A stretch of DNA of 37,869 bases, taken from Lysobacteraceae bacterium (GTDB taxonomy: Bacteria > Pseudomonadota > Gammaproteobacteria > Xanthomonadales > Ahniellaceae). Made by a program: the position numbers and the translations under genes. The notes beneath the pieces are model-generated. The model was not told the DNA's origin, did no database searches, and saw only the letters and a list, made by a program, of their open reading frames with translations. Positions 8,183 through 16,124 of this stretch are shown here, piece by piece (within the stretch, counting starts at the first letter, position 1; every line of letters starts with the position of its first letter). The stretch spans positions 1 to 37,869 of the forward strand of contig JAJTHZ010000083.1 of NCBI GenBank assembly GCA_021299185.1. Direction: 5' to 3'.

Positions 8183-9175
8183 TCAGCCGCCCACCGCGAT
8201 CCGCACGTCGACCCGCATGCCCACCGGCAGGTCGGCGCCCGGGTCGAGGCGCAGCAGGACCTCGAGCACGCGCGCGTCCACGCGCTCGGCGGGCCGTTCG
8301 GTGACCACGCTGCGGCGGCCCATGCGGCCGGCGACGTGCACCACCTCGGCGCCGAATTCGCGGCCCGGGAAGGCATCGCTGGCGACCGTCGCGCGCATGC
8401 CTTCGCGCACGCGGCCGACGTCGAGTTCATCGACATCGGCGCGCACGTAGCGGCGCGACAGGTCGCCGATCCGCGCCAACGGCAGCGGCGAGAGCGCGAC
8501 CACGGTCTCGCCCTCGCGCAGGTCGCGCTTGAGCACCACACCGTCGACCGGCGAGCGAATCAGGGTCTTTTCGTACAGCGCCTGCGCGCGGTCGAGTTCG
8601 GCTTGCGCGGCGGCGACGGCGGCCTCGGCGACGCGCAGGTCCTCCTCGCGCGCGCCGGCCTCGACCAGCGCGTGGCGCGCGTCCGCCACCGCCAGCCGGG
8701 CGCGCGCGGCGTCGGCCTGCGCCTGGGCCTGGTCGAGCGCCTCGCGGCCGAGGGTGCCGCGTTGTGCCAGCGCGCGGCGCCGCGCGAGGTCGTCGTCGGC
8801 CTGCTTCGCCAGCGCGCGCGCCTCGTCGCGCACGGCGCGAGCCTCGGCGCGCTCCTCCACGCGCGCCCCGCGGCGCAGGCGATCGCGCTCGGCCTCGCGC
8901 AAGGCGAGCTGCGCGCGCGCCAGCGCCACGGCGGCGAGGAATTCGGCGTTCTCGATTTCGGCCAGGACCTGGCCCTTGGCCACCGTATCGCCTTCGGCGA
9001 AGGCGACGCGCGCAAGGCGCCCGCCGACCTCGGGGATCAGCACGCGCTCCTCGCCGGCGGGCTCGACCAGGCCCGCGGCGTGGACCACGGTTGCTTCGTC
9101 ACCGGCGGGCTGCGCGGCAGGACCGGCGCCGCAGGCGGCGAGCAGGATGGCGAAGGCGATCGGCGACAGGCGCAT
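8183..9175 (-). CDS. HlyD/DevB-type periplasmic adaptor lipoprotein
   Basis: 330-residue membrane fusion protein. The start MRLSPIAFAILLAAC gives a very short signal with the lipobox LAAC (Cys15), so the adaptor is probably anchored by lipid rather than by a transmembrane helix. A lipoyl-like half (PEVGGRLARVAFAEGD) is followed by a long Ala/Arg/Glu-rich coiled coil (about 75-190), the second lipoyl half (RSPVDGVVLKRDLREGE) and a beta-barrel. Members link an inner-membrane ABC exporter to an outer-membrane channel. It lies downstream of the permease and ATPase genes on the same strand, after a 276-bp gap holding palindromic repeats. No TolC-like gene is present. Confidence 0.88.
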   Translation of the reverse strand: MRLSPIAFAILLAACGAGPAAQPAGDEATVVHAAGLVEPAGEERVLIPEVGGRLARVAFAEGDTVAKGQVLAEIENAEFLAAVALARAQLALREAERDRLRRGARVEERAEARAVRDEARALAKQADDDLARRRALAQRGTLGREALDQAQAQADAARARLAVADARHALVEAGAREEDLRVAEAAVAAAQAELDRAQALYEKTLIRSPVDGVVLKRDLREGETVVALSPLPLARIGDLSRRYVRADVDELDVGRVREGMRATVASDAFPGREFGAEVVHVAGRMGRRSVVTERPAERVDARVLEVLLRLDPGADLPVGMRVDVRIAVGG

Positions 9176-9266
9176 GCGGCGATCATCGCACTCCCGGGAT
9201 GATGGCGTCGTGCGCCCGGCCCCGGCTCGCGCCGACCTTCGGGCTCGCACCGGCCGCGGGGCCGAT

Positions 9267-9380
9267 GTGGGAGCGCCGCGTGCGGCGCGATGGCGCCTGG
9301 GGATGCGCGAAAAGCTCGCGGCGCTCGCGCCGCTCCCGCACGACCGCGGAGCCGGTGTGGGAGCGCCGCGTGCGGCGCGA
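9267..9380. repeat. GTGGGAGCGCCGCG palindromic repeats, two direct copies
   Basis: GTGGGAGCGCCGCGTGCGGC occurs at 9267 and again at 9357, exactly 90 bp apart. An inverted end (CGCTCCCGCAC) lies between them near 9330-9341, so the first copy can pair with it in a stem-loop. The repeats lie between the ATPase and adaptor genes of one presumed operon, where they could lower expression of the distal gene. Confidence 0.8.
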
Positions 9381-9451
9381 CCCGCCCGCCGGGCGACCCC
9401 GACGCCCGGGGATCCGCGTGCTCGCGAAAGGACCACCGGGCACCGCCTGCC

Positions 9452-10156
9452 TCAGTTCGCGCCCGCGCCACCCGGCCGATCATCGGTGATCGCGCCATCC
9501 TCGAGCGTCAGCACGCGGTCGGCGTAGGGCAGCATGCGTGGATCGTGGCTCACCACCACCACCGCGCAGCCGCGTTCGAGCGCCAGTTCGCGCAGCGCGG
9601 CGGCGACGCCGATGCCGGTGCGCCCATCCAGCGCCGCGGTCGGCTCGTCGGCGAGGATCACCTCAGGCGCGCCGGCGATCGCGCGCGCGATCGCCACCCG
9701 CTGCTTCTGCCCGCCGGACAACTGTGCAGGCCAATGGTCGACGCGATCGGACAGGCCGAGCCGGCCCAGCAGGTCGATGGCCTGCCCGCGCAGGTCCGCG
9801 GCCGGCACGCGCTTCAGGTCCAGCGCGATCGCCACGTTCTCCCACGCGCGCAGCGTCGGGAACAGGTTGTAGTGCTGGAACACGAAGCCGAAGTGGCGCA
9901 GGCGGCGCGCGGTCAGGGCCTCGGCATCGAGACCGGCCAGCGACTGGTCGAACAGCCGCACCTCGCCGGCGCTGGCGCGCAGCAGGCAGCCCATCACCTG
10001 CAGCAGGCTGGTCTTGCCTGAACCCGAGGGCCCCAGCAGCAGGGTGAACTCGCCGGCGCGCACGTCCAGGGTGATCCCGCGCAGCGCGGTGAACGCGGTC
10101 GCGCCCTCGCCATAGGTGAGGTCGACGCCGCGCAGGGCGAGCACCGGCGCGCTCAT
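9452..10156 (-). CDS. ABC transporter ATP-binding protein (MacB/LolD/DevA type)
   Basis: 234-residue nucleotide-binding subunit. Walker A GPSGSGKT (42-49), Q-loop FQHYNLFP (about 93-100), signature LSGGQ (146-150), Walker B VILADEP (166-172) and the H-loop VVSHD are all intact, so it should be an active ATPase. It pairs with the FtsX-type permease encoded just upstream; the two genes overlap by four bases (ATGA), which indicates translational coupling. Together with the downstream HlyD adaptor it forms a DevBCA/MacAB-like tripartite exporter. The substrate is not evident from sequence. Confidence 0.93.
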   Translation of the reverse strand: MSAPVLALRGVDLTYGEGATAFTALRGITLDVRAGEFTLLLGPSGSGKTSLLQVMGCLLRASAGEVRLFDQSLAGLDAEALTARRLRHFGFVFQHYNLFPTLRAWENVAIALDLKRVPAADLRGQAIDLLGRLGLSDRVDHWPAQLSGGQKQRVAIARAIAGAPEVILADEPTAALDGRTGIGVAAALRELALERGCAVVVVSHDPRMLPYADRVLTLEDGAITDDRPGGAGAN

Positions 10157-11325
10157 GCGAACACGCTGGTCGGGTCGATGCGCATCACGCGCCGGATCGA
10201 GAACACCGCGCCGGCCGCGCACATCAGCCCGGTCAGCAGCGCGAGCACGACGGCGAGCCAGGCCGGCATGTCGATCGCGATGTTGCCGGTTCGCGAGATC
10301 GCCACCGCGACCCCGGTCGCGGCGAAACCGGCCGCGAAGCCGAGCACGGCGCTGATCGCCGCCTGCTTGAGGATCACCGCGTACAGGTAGGCGTTCGGCG
10401 CGCCCATCGCGCGCAGCGTGGCGTATTCGGGCAGGCGGTCGATGGTGCTGGCGTAGAGCGTCTGGCCGACGATCACGATGCCGACCACGAGGCCGAGCAG
10501 TGCAGCCAGGGTCAGCGCCGCGCCGGCGCCGGTGGTGACCAGCCAGTACACGCGGGTGGCGCGGGAGAACTCGTCGGTGGTCCACACGCGCACGTCGGGC
10601 ATGCGCGCGGCCAGCGCGGCGCGCACCATCTCGCGGTCGGCGCCGGGCGCGAGTTTCACCAGCACATAGGTCGTGCGGTCGTCGTCGACGAAGGTGTAGT
10701 GGCGCGCCTCGTCGTGGGCGACGAACACGTAGGGGCTCTGGGTGAAGGTGCGGATGCCGTCGGTGAAGCCGACCACGCGCGCGCGGCGGTTGTTGATCTC
10801 CAGCGTCTCACCGATCGCGCGCACGCCGAGTTTGTCCATGTACAGCCGGTCGAGGATGATGCCGCCGTCGACCGCGAGGTCGGCCACCGAGCCCTCGACC
10901 AGGTTCCACGGCCCGCCGATCGGGTCGGCGAGGTCGATGCCGACCATGATCACGCTCTCGTTGCCCCCGTCGGGCTTCTTCCAGAACGCGAACTGCACCA
11001 TGTAGTCGTGGGCCGACGCCACGCCCGGCACCGCCTGCGCCTGGTAGCGCCAGCGCTGCGGCAGGGTGCCGGTGATGTCGACATTGCTGGTGCCGGCGGC
11101 GGTGATCCACAGGTCCGCGCCCGCGCGGTCGATCAGGCTGGACGCGGTGCGCGCGAAGCCGACCAGCAGGCCCATCTGCACGCCCATCAGCACCACGCTG
11201 AACACGATGCCGACCAGGGTGATGACGAAGCGCGCGCGGTCGTGCGCGAGGTTGCGCCAGGCCAGCAGGGAGGTGCCCGGCACGCGGTGGCGGGCCAGGC
11301 GGCCGATGGATGCGGGGGTGCTCAT
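10153..11325 (-). CDS. DevC-type ABC transporter permease (FtsX family)
   Basis: 390-residue inner membrane subunit with one N-terminal transmembrane helix (about 32-55), a large periplasmic MacB-like domain (about 60-260) and three C-terminal helices, the layout and length of DevC. The segment before the first helix, LAWRNLAHDRARFVITLVGI, and the cytoplasmic TIDRLPEYATLRAMGA motif contacting the ATPase are typical. It is the first gene of a minus-strand operon and is divergent from bcp across about 130 bp (11326-11456), which must hold both promoters. DevC relatives export glycolipids, peptides or lipophilic compounds using mechanical rather than channel-type transport. Confidence 0.9.
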   Translation of the reverse strand: MSTPASIGRLARHRVPGTSLLAWRNLAHDRARFVITLVGIVFSVVLMGVQMGLLVGFARTASSLIDRAGADLWITAAGTSNVDITGTLPQRWRYQAQAVPGVASAHDYMVQFAFWKKPDGGNESVIMVGIDLADPIGGPWNLVEGSVADLAVDGGIILDRLYMDKLGVRAIGETLEINNRRARVVGFTDGIRTFTQSPYVFVAHDEARHYTFVDDDRTTYVLVKLAPGADREMVRAALAARMPDVRVWTTDEFSRATRVYWLVTTGAGAALTLAALLGLVVGIVIVGQTLYASTIDRLPEYATLRAMGAPNAYLYAVILKQAAISAVLGFAAGFAATGVAVAISRTGNIAIDMPAWLAVVLALLTGLMCAAGAVFSIRRVMRIDPTSVFA

Positions 11326-11456
11326 GCGGCCAGTATGCCGCCCGCGACGCCCGCGGCGCGTGCAGGGACTTGCGCGCCGGCACGCGCCTGAGGATGCTCA
11401 CCGCGCCGCGACGCGCCCTGCGTTGCGATCATGCCTTCCGACCCTGGAGCCCACCC

Positions 11457-12128
11457 ATGCGCAAGCCCGGCGATGCCGTCCCCGCTTTTTCCCTGCCCGC
11501 CAGCGACGGGCGCACCGTGAGCGACGTCGGCCTGCGCGGCCAGCGCTACGTGCTGTACTTCTACCCCAAGGACGACACGCCGGGCTGCACCAAGGAGGCC
11601 TGTTCGTTCCGCGACAACCTGCCGGCCTTCGGCGGAATGGGCGTGCCGGTGTTCGGCGTCAGCGCCGACAGCGAGGCCGCGCACCGCAAGTTCGTGCTCA
11701 AGTACGGCCTCAACTTCCCGCTGCTGGCCGACCCGGATCGGAAACTGATCGAGCCGATCGGCGCCTGGGTGGAGAAGAGCATGTACGGGCGGTCCTACAT
11801 GGGCATCGCGCGCTGCACCTTCATCGTCGGCGCCGACGGGCGCATCGAGCAGGTGTGGGAGAAGGTCTCGCCCGAAGGCCATGCCGCCGAGGTGCTGGCC
11901 GCGCTGGGCGGCAAGGCGGCACCGGCAACGCCCGCCGCCGCGAAGAAGCCAGCGGCAAAGGCGAAGCCCGCGGCGAAGAAGGTCGCGCCGAAGAAGGTCG
12001 CGCCGAAGAAGGCCGTGGCGAAGAAGACCGTGGCGAAGAAGGCCGTGGCGAAGAAGGCCGTGGCGAAGAAGACCGTGGCGAAGAAGGCCGTGGCGAAGAA
12101 GGCCGCCGCGAAGGGCCGCCGCCGCTGA
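11457..12128 (+). CDS. bcp: Peroxiredoxin Bcp with a C-terminal histone-H1-like Lys/Ala tail
   Basis: 223 residues. Residues 1-150 are a complete thioredoxin-dependent peroxidase of the BCP/PrxQ group: peroxidatic Cys44 in DDTPGCTKEACSFRD and resolving Cys49 five residues later. It reduces hydrogen peroxide and organic peroxides in the cytoplasm. Typical Bcp ends near residue 155; here about 70 extra residues follow, built of Ala, Lys, Val, Pro and Thr in pentapeptide units such as VAPKK, AVAKK and TVAKK, ending in GRRR. This resembles histone H1 or AlgP tails that bind DNA non-specifically. The ATG at 11457 is preceded by TGGAG. Palindromic repeats follow the stop. Confidence 0.93.
   Translation: MRKPGDAVPAFSLPASDGRTVSDVGLRGQRYVLYFYPKDDTPGCTKEACSFRDNLPAFGGMGVPVFGVSADSEAAHRKFVLKYGLNFPLLADPDRKLIEPIGAWVEKSMYGRSYMGIARCTFIVGADGRIEQVWEKVSPEGHAAEVLAALGGKAAPATPAAAKKPAAKAKPAAKKVAPKKVAPKKAVAKKTVAKKAVAKKAVAKKTVAKKAVAKKAAAKGRRR
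11973..12113 (+). repeat. 15-bp in-frame coding repeats (xVAKK units)
   Basis: About nine imperfect 15-bp units of the form GTGGCGAAGAAGRCC encode the repeated pentapeptides of the Bcp tail. All changes between units keep the frame. Such arrays gain and lose units by slippage, so tail length probably varies among relatives. Confidence 0.85.
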
Positions 12129-12142
12129 AACGTGCGCCCGCT

Positions 12143-12300
12143 GTGGGAGCGAGCAGCGCTCGCGACCGCACCACCGGTGATCGCGACACCTCCGGGTGTC
12201 GCGGTCGCGGGCGCTGCTCGCTCCCACAGGGCCCGGGCGATCGACACCTCCGGGTGTCGCAGTCGCGAGCGCTGCTCGCTCCCACAGGGCCCGGGCGATC
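12143..12300. repeat. GTGGGAGCGAGCAGCG palindromic repeats, one forward and two reversed
   Basis: One forward copy (GTGGGAGCGAGCAGCGCTCG from 12143) faces two reversed copies ending CTCGCTCCCAC at 12227 and near 12285. The reversed copies lie in about 60-bp tandem units, each also carrying a small hairpin GACACCTCCGGGTGTC with a TCCG loop and the shared tail AGGGCCCGGGCGATCG. The cluster fills most of the gap between bcp and the DUF2782 gene and may end the bcp transcript. Confidence 0.85.
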
Positions 12301-12362
12301 GTGCCTGGGCCGGTCTGGCCAGCGCTTTGTTATCCTCCCGCATCGCCCTGGAGTAGCCCGCC

Positions 12363-12905
12363 ATGCGCCACGCCATCCTGCTGCTGTCGATGCTGGCCGC
12401 GCCATACGCATTGGCGCAGGAACGCACGCAACTGCCCGACGGCACGCCGGCGACGCAATCCATCGGCACGCCGCCGAAGCGGACCGAGGTCGAGACCACC
12501 GCGCCGGTCCCCACCGACCCGCCGCCCCCGCCGGGCCTCGACGAGTCGCGCGAGGGCGAAACCGTCGGCCTGGAGGACGCCGGCGAGACGCCGACCGAGA
12601 AGGTCATCCCCGCCGAGCGCGAACCCGAGCCCACGATCCGCACCGAGCCGATCAAGAGCGACGAACCGCTGCCGCCCAAGGTCACCACGCCCGACGAGGC
12701 CGCGCCCGCGGTCACCATCCGCCGCACCGAGGACATGACGGTCGAGGAGTATCGCCGCGACGGTCGCGTGTACATGGTCGTGTTCACGCCCACCACGGGC
12801 GTGCGCTACACCTACATGGACACCGACGGCGACGGCCGGCTCGAGGGCGACCCGCGACGCGGCACGGTGCAGCCGGTCTACTACACGATCTACGAGTGGG
12901 ACTGA
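12363..12905 (+). CDS. DUF2782 family secreted or periplasmic protein
   Basis: 180 residues with a clear signal peptide (MRHAILLLSMLAAPYALAQ). The middle (about 20-120) is acidic and Pro-rich with low complexity. The C-terminal 65 residues carry the conserved DUF2782 pattern: IRRTEDMTVEEYRRDGRVYM, then TTGVRYTYMDTDGDGRLEGD. Function is unknown in the family. It precedes dctQ by 24 bp on the same strand, but that association may be coincidental because DUF2782 genes are usually found in other contexts. Confidence 0.75.
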   Translation: MRHAILLLSMLAAPYALAQERTQLPDGTPATQSIGTPPKRTEVETTAPVPTDPPPPPGLDESREGETVGLEDAGETPTEKVIPAEREPEPTIRTEPIKSDEPLPPKVTTPDEAAPAVTIRRTEDMTVEEYRRDGRVYMVVFTPTTGVRYTYMDTDGDGRLEGDPRRGTVQPVYYTIYEWD

Positions 12906-12929
12906 GCCCCGCCCCGCACGGCCGCCGCC

Positions 12930-13466
12930 ATGCTTGAGCGGATCGCCAGCGGCATCGACGCCGCGATCGACGCGCTCGGCCGCGCCGTGTCGTGGCTGAC
13001 GCTGGCCGTCGTGCTGCTGACCTTCGGCGTGGTGGTGCTGCGCTACGTCTTCGGCCAGGGCTCGATCGCGCTGCAGGACCTGGTGCTGTGGCTGCACGGC
13101 GCGGTGTTCCTGGTCGGCGCGTCCTACGCGCTGCGCCACGACGCGCACGTGCGCGTCGACATCCTCTACCAGCGCTGGTCGCCGCGCGGGCGCGCGCTGG
13201 CCGACCTCGTCGGCACCCTGGTCTTCCTGTTGCCCTTCTGCGTGCTGCTGGTCTGGGTCAGCGCCGACTACGTGGGCCGCTCGTGGGCGATCCGCGAGGG
13301 CAGCAGGGACGCCGGCGGCCTGCCCGGCCTGTTCATCGTCAAGACCCTGATCCCCGCCTGCGGCGTGCTGCTCGGCGTGCAGGGCATCGCGGTCGCGCTG
13401 CGCAAGCTCGCCGTGCTGCGTGGTGCGGCAGGCACGCCGACCCACGGCCACCCGGAACGCGTGTGA
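12930..13466 (+). CDS. TRAP transporter small permease (DctQ type)
   Basis: 178-residue inner membrane protein with four transmembrane helices (about 17-38, 53-70, 95-120 and 145-165). The motif VVLRYVFGQGSIALQDLVLWLHG and the following HDAHVRVDILYQRWS are typical of the DctQ subunit of TRAP transporters in the mannitol/chloroaromatic group. It works with the large permease encoded 13 bp downstream and a periplasmic DctP solute receptor. No dctP gene is visible on either side, and the large permease gene is broken, so the system may no longer work. Confidence 0.88.
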   Translation: MLERIASGIDAAIDALGRAVSWLTLAVVLLTFGVVVLRYVFGQGSIALQDLVLWLHGAVFLVGASYALRHDAHVRVDILYQRWSPRGRALADLVGTLVFLLPFCVLLVWVSADYVGRSWAIREGSRDAGGLPGLFIVKTLIPACGVLLGVQGIAVALRKLAVLRGAAGTPTHGHPERV

Positions 13467-13479
13467 GCGACGACGCCCG

Positions 13480-14813
13480 ATGACGCTCAAGGAACTGATG
13501 CCGCTGTTCCTGTTCCTCGCCCTGTGCGGGGCGCTGGCGCTCGGCTATCCGGTGGCGCTCACCCTGGCGGGCGTGGCGCTGCTGTTCGCCGGCATCGGCG
13601 TGCTCACCGGCACCTTCGACGCGTCCTTCCTCGAAGCGCTGCCGAACCGCGTGTTCGGCACCATGGCCAACGAGACGCTGCTCGCGGTGCCGCTGTTCGT
13701 GTTCATGGGCGTGATGCTGGAACGCTCCGGCGTGGCGGAGGCTTTGCTCAAGTCGATGGCACGTCTGTTCGGCGGGCTGACCGGCGGGCTGGCGATCTCG
13801 GTGATGGTGGTGGGCGCGGTGCTCGCGGCATCGACCGGCATCGTCGGCGCGACCGTGGTCACGATGGGCCTGATCGCGCTGCCGACCATGCTGCGCTACG
13901 GCTACGACGCGCGGCTGGCCAGCGGCACCATCTGCGCCGCCGGCACCCTGGGGCAGATCATCCCGCCCTCGGTGGTGCTGGTACTGCTCGGCGACCAGTT
14001 GGGCAACGCCTACCAGCAGGCGCAGTTGAAGGCCGGCAACTACGCGCCCGAGACGGTGTCGGTCGGCGACCTGTTCGCCGGCGCGCTGATCCCCGGACTG
14101 CTGCTGGTGGCGCTCTACATCGCCTGGATCGCGTTCGCAGCCTGGCGCGATCCGGCGCGCGCGCCGGCCCTGCCGCTGTCGGAACGCGAGGGCGTCACCG
14201 CGTGGGAGATCCTCCGCGCCCTGCTGCCGCCGCTGGCGCTGGTGGTCGCGGTGCTGGGCTCGATCCTCGCCGGCATCGCCACGCCCACCGAGGCCGCGGC
14301 CGTCGGCGCGGTGGGCGCGACCGTGTTCGCGGCGGTCAACGGCCGCCTGCGGCTGCCGCTGCTGCGCGAGGTGATGCGTCAGACCACGCTGGTCACCAGC
14401 ATGGTGTTCCTGATCCTGATCGGTGCCGCGCTGTTCACCCTCGTCTTCCGCGGCTTCGGCGGCGACGACGACGTGCATGCGCTGCTGTCGAGCATCCCCG
14501 GCGGCCTGATCTGGACTTCATCGAGATCGTGTTCGTGGTGGTGCCGCTGGTCGCCCCCGCCCTGCTCGGCATGGGCGTGGACCCGGTCTGGCTGGGCGTG
14601 CTGTTCGCCATCAACCTGCAGACCTCGTTCCTGACGCCGCCCTTCGGCTTCGCGCTGTTCTACCTGCGCGGCGTCGCCCCACCCACGGTCACCACCGGCC
14701 AGATCTACCGCGGCGTGGTGCCCTTCATCGCCATCCAGCTGCTGATGCTGGGCGTGCTGGCGGCGTTCCCCGAGCTGGCGACGTGGTTGCCGGCGCAGGT
14801 CTACGGACCGTAG
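13480..14813 (+). pseudogene. TRAP transporter large permease (DctM type), frameshifted with internal deletion
   Basis: The sequence reads as DctM from ATG 13480 through LLSSIPGGLIW (to about 14514), then the frame is lost. The rest of the protein (LDFIEIVFVVVPLVAP onward, ending LPAQVYGP at 14813) continues in the frame one base earlier. Family members carry about 15-17 hydrophobic residues between these two blocks, a transmembrane segment ending in GFFLDF; those residues are missing here. The simplest reading is a roughly 50-bp out-of-frame deletion between short CTG-containing repeats (14507-14513). As it stands translation would give a truncated 384-residue product with a wrong tail. An assembly error cannot be excluded. 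Confidence 0.85.
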
Positions 14814-14834
14814 GCTCGCACTCACCGTCGCGAC

Positions 14835-15116
14835 TTGACGCCGAGCCGCTTCTCCCAGCTCGACGTCCGCCTGCGGTCCTTGCTGCTGGCGGCGAGCCCG
14901 TATCTGACCGCCTCCGAGCAAGGTGAGGTCATCGCGTTCATCGACGTGGATGAATACGGTCTCGCATTGGAAACTCTGGCCGGCATCGCCATCGAGGAAC
15001 GAAAACAACTGCCGGCCGAAGTGATCCTCGCGATGCGCGCGGCTGCGGCGCGAATGGCCATTCAGGACCGGATCGACTGGCGCAGATTGGAACCGGACGC
15101 CGCGTCCTCAGGCTAG
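14835..15116 (+). CDS. MafI-like immunity family protein
   Basis: About 93 residues, mostly helical, with the pattern of MafI-type immunity proteins: an N-terminal helix, LTASEQGEVIAFIDVDEYGLALETLAGIAIEE (residues about 25-56) and a second helix with MRAAAARM. MafI proteins protect Neisseria from MafB toxins; many relatives occur as orphans in Proteobacteria. The only start in frame at the right place is TTG at 14835, without a strong ribosome binding site, so the exact start is unsure. No toxin gene is adjacent. Codon use is less GC-rich than in the surrounding genes. Confidence 0.65.
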   Translation: MTPSRFSQLDVRLRSLLLAASPYLTASEQGEVIAFIDVDEYGLALETLAGIAIEERKQLPAEVILAMRAAAARMAIQDRIDWRRLEPDAASSG

Positions 15117-15181
15117 CCGCGCAGGGTGCCGCACGTTGCGCTGTTGGCACGCCATCGGGGTGTCACGCCAAACAACCACCG

Positions 15182-15391
15182 TCACCGCCACGACAGATCG
15201 AGCTTTCGCCCCGACGCCGCGCAGTCGCGCAGGTAGAGGTTGATCAGGCTCTGGTAGGGAATGCCGACCTCTTCCGAGATACCCTTGAAGTACGCGATGG
15301 CCGCCTCGTCGAGCCGGATGGTGACCGGCCTCTTAAGTTGAGCGGCATAGGGGTTCTTCTTCGCCTTCGAGAAATCGTAGGTCTTGCGCAT
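15182..15391 (-). CDS. brnA: BrnA antitoxin
   Basis: 69-residue protein with a basic N terminus (MRKTYDFSKAKKNPYAAQLK) followed by a ribbon-helix-helix DNA-binding domain: PVTIRLDEAAIAYFKGISEE and IPYQSLINLYLRDC. In type II BrnTA systems BrnA binds the toxin and the complex represses its own promoter. The gene begins 10 bp after brnT, the usual toxin-first order of this family. Confidence 0.9.
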   Translation of the reverse strand: MRKTYDFSKAKKNPYAAQLKRPVTIRLDEAAIAYFKGISEEVGIPYQSLINLYLRDCAASGRKLDLSWR

Positions 15392-15401
15392 GGCTTGCTC
15401 G

Positions 15402-15674
15402 TCAGTAGAACTTCGCCTCGGCGGAGGTCGCCTTGCGGGCGGAGATGATGCGGATGACATTGTCCTTGCCGCGGTAGCAGTGACAGACCACCAGCAGGCG
15501 CAGGGCGGCGCTGAGCCCGAGGATGATGAATCCATCCTCGTCGGCCGAATGGTCTGGATCGGCGATCAATCGCGCCCGCTCATCGGCGAACACCGAACGC
15601 GCTTCGTCGAAGCCGTGCTTCCTCGCGTTCGCGGCGGCCTTGGCCGAACTCCATTCGAAGCGCAGCCCGTCCAT
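15402..15674 (-). CDS. brnT: BrnT toxin (ribonuclease of a type II toxin-antitoxin pair)
   Basis: 90-residue RelE-fold-like toxin. The family opening is seen at once: LRFEWSSAKAAANARKHGF, then EARSVFAD, LIADPDHS, the central strands and the end VIRIISARKATSAEAKFY. BrnT cleaves RNA and arrests growth until neutralised by BrnA. The ATG at 15674 gives the standard N terminus; upstream codons in frame add unrelated residues. All conserved blocks are present, so the toxin is probably functional. Confidence 0.9.
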   Translation of the reverse strand: MDGLRFEWSSAKAAANARKHGFDEARSVFADERARLIADPDHSADEDGFIILGLSAALRLLVVCHCYRGKDNVIRIISARKATSAEAKFY

Positions 15675-15734
15675 GCACCGAGCGCACGTACGATGTATTG
15701 CTCTGTCAATTCGGCCGCCAACGTCATGCAGTGG

Positions 15735-15802
15735 GCAGCGAGCGCAGCGAATCGCGCTGCACCGATGGGCCCGGTGCGTCGCCGCGCTCATTGCACGCTG
15801 CG
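15735..15802. repeat. GCACCGATGGG palindromic element, copy 1
   Basis: The core GCACCGATGGGCCCGGTGC (15759-15777) is a short hairpin within about 65 bp resembling the element at 17990-18062. It sits just downstream of the S41 peptidase gene remnant, as the second copy sits downstream of the intact S41 gene. Confidence 0.7.
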
Positions 15803-15823
15803 ACGATCATGCCATGCGGAACG

Positions 15824-16008
15824 CGACTGGCCGTCGACCCGCATCGCCTTCGGGCCGTCCTGCACGATGCTCGGCCCGGGCTGCGGCACCTGCCCGCGGC
15901 GCCTTCAGCCCTCGAGCGGGCGCGCGCGAGCCGTTCGATCATGCGGTCGGGGATGGAGCCGCCGCCGTTGTCGCGGCCATCGATCGTCTGCGCGTGGTCG
16001 TGCGCCAC
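15824..16008 (-). pseudogene. Remnant of a tricorn-like S41 peptidase gene
   Basis: About 185 bp match the C-terminal catalytic part of the intact peptidase gene at 18111-21398, on the same strand. The remnant reads DNGGGSIPDRMIERLAR where the intact protein has YNGGGFIPDRMIELLAR, then after a one-base deletion (about 15905-15918) reads RGQVPQPGPSIVQDGPKAM where the intact protein has RGLEPQPTPNIVHRGRKAM. Nothing of the propeller, PDZ domain or the catalytic serine region is recognisable around it. It is a decayed paralogue fragment, not an active gene. Confidence 0.85.
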
Positions 16009-16124
16009 GTACCCTGCCGGGTGGAACGGCTGGTTGCCACCGAGGCAGCCTCCTTCACCTGCCGGCGTGAATCCACGCCCGATCCACGGCGCACGCCGTC
16101 GCGCGGATCGGCTACAACATCGGC

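Noticed and set aside
6188-9202. Long plus-strand open frame overlapping the P-domain and HlyD genes
   Set aside because: Arg-rich translation in the wrong frame of well-supported genes, running through a strong terminator.
11931-12128. A separate AlgP-like gene
   Set aside because: The Lys/Ala repeats are in the same frame as bcp with no stop or start between.
14500-14520. Programmed frameshift in dctM
   Set aside because: No slippery sequence is seen, and residues of a membrane helix are missing, which a frameshift alone would not cause.
14835-15116. Complete polymorphic toxin locus with the MafI-like gene
   Set aside because: No large toxin, RHS or secretion-signal gene lies on either side.
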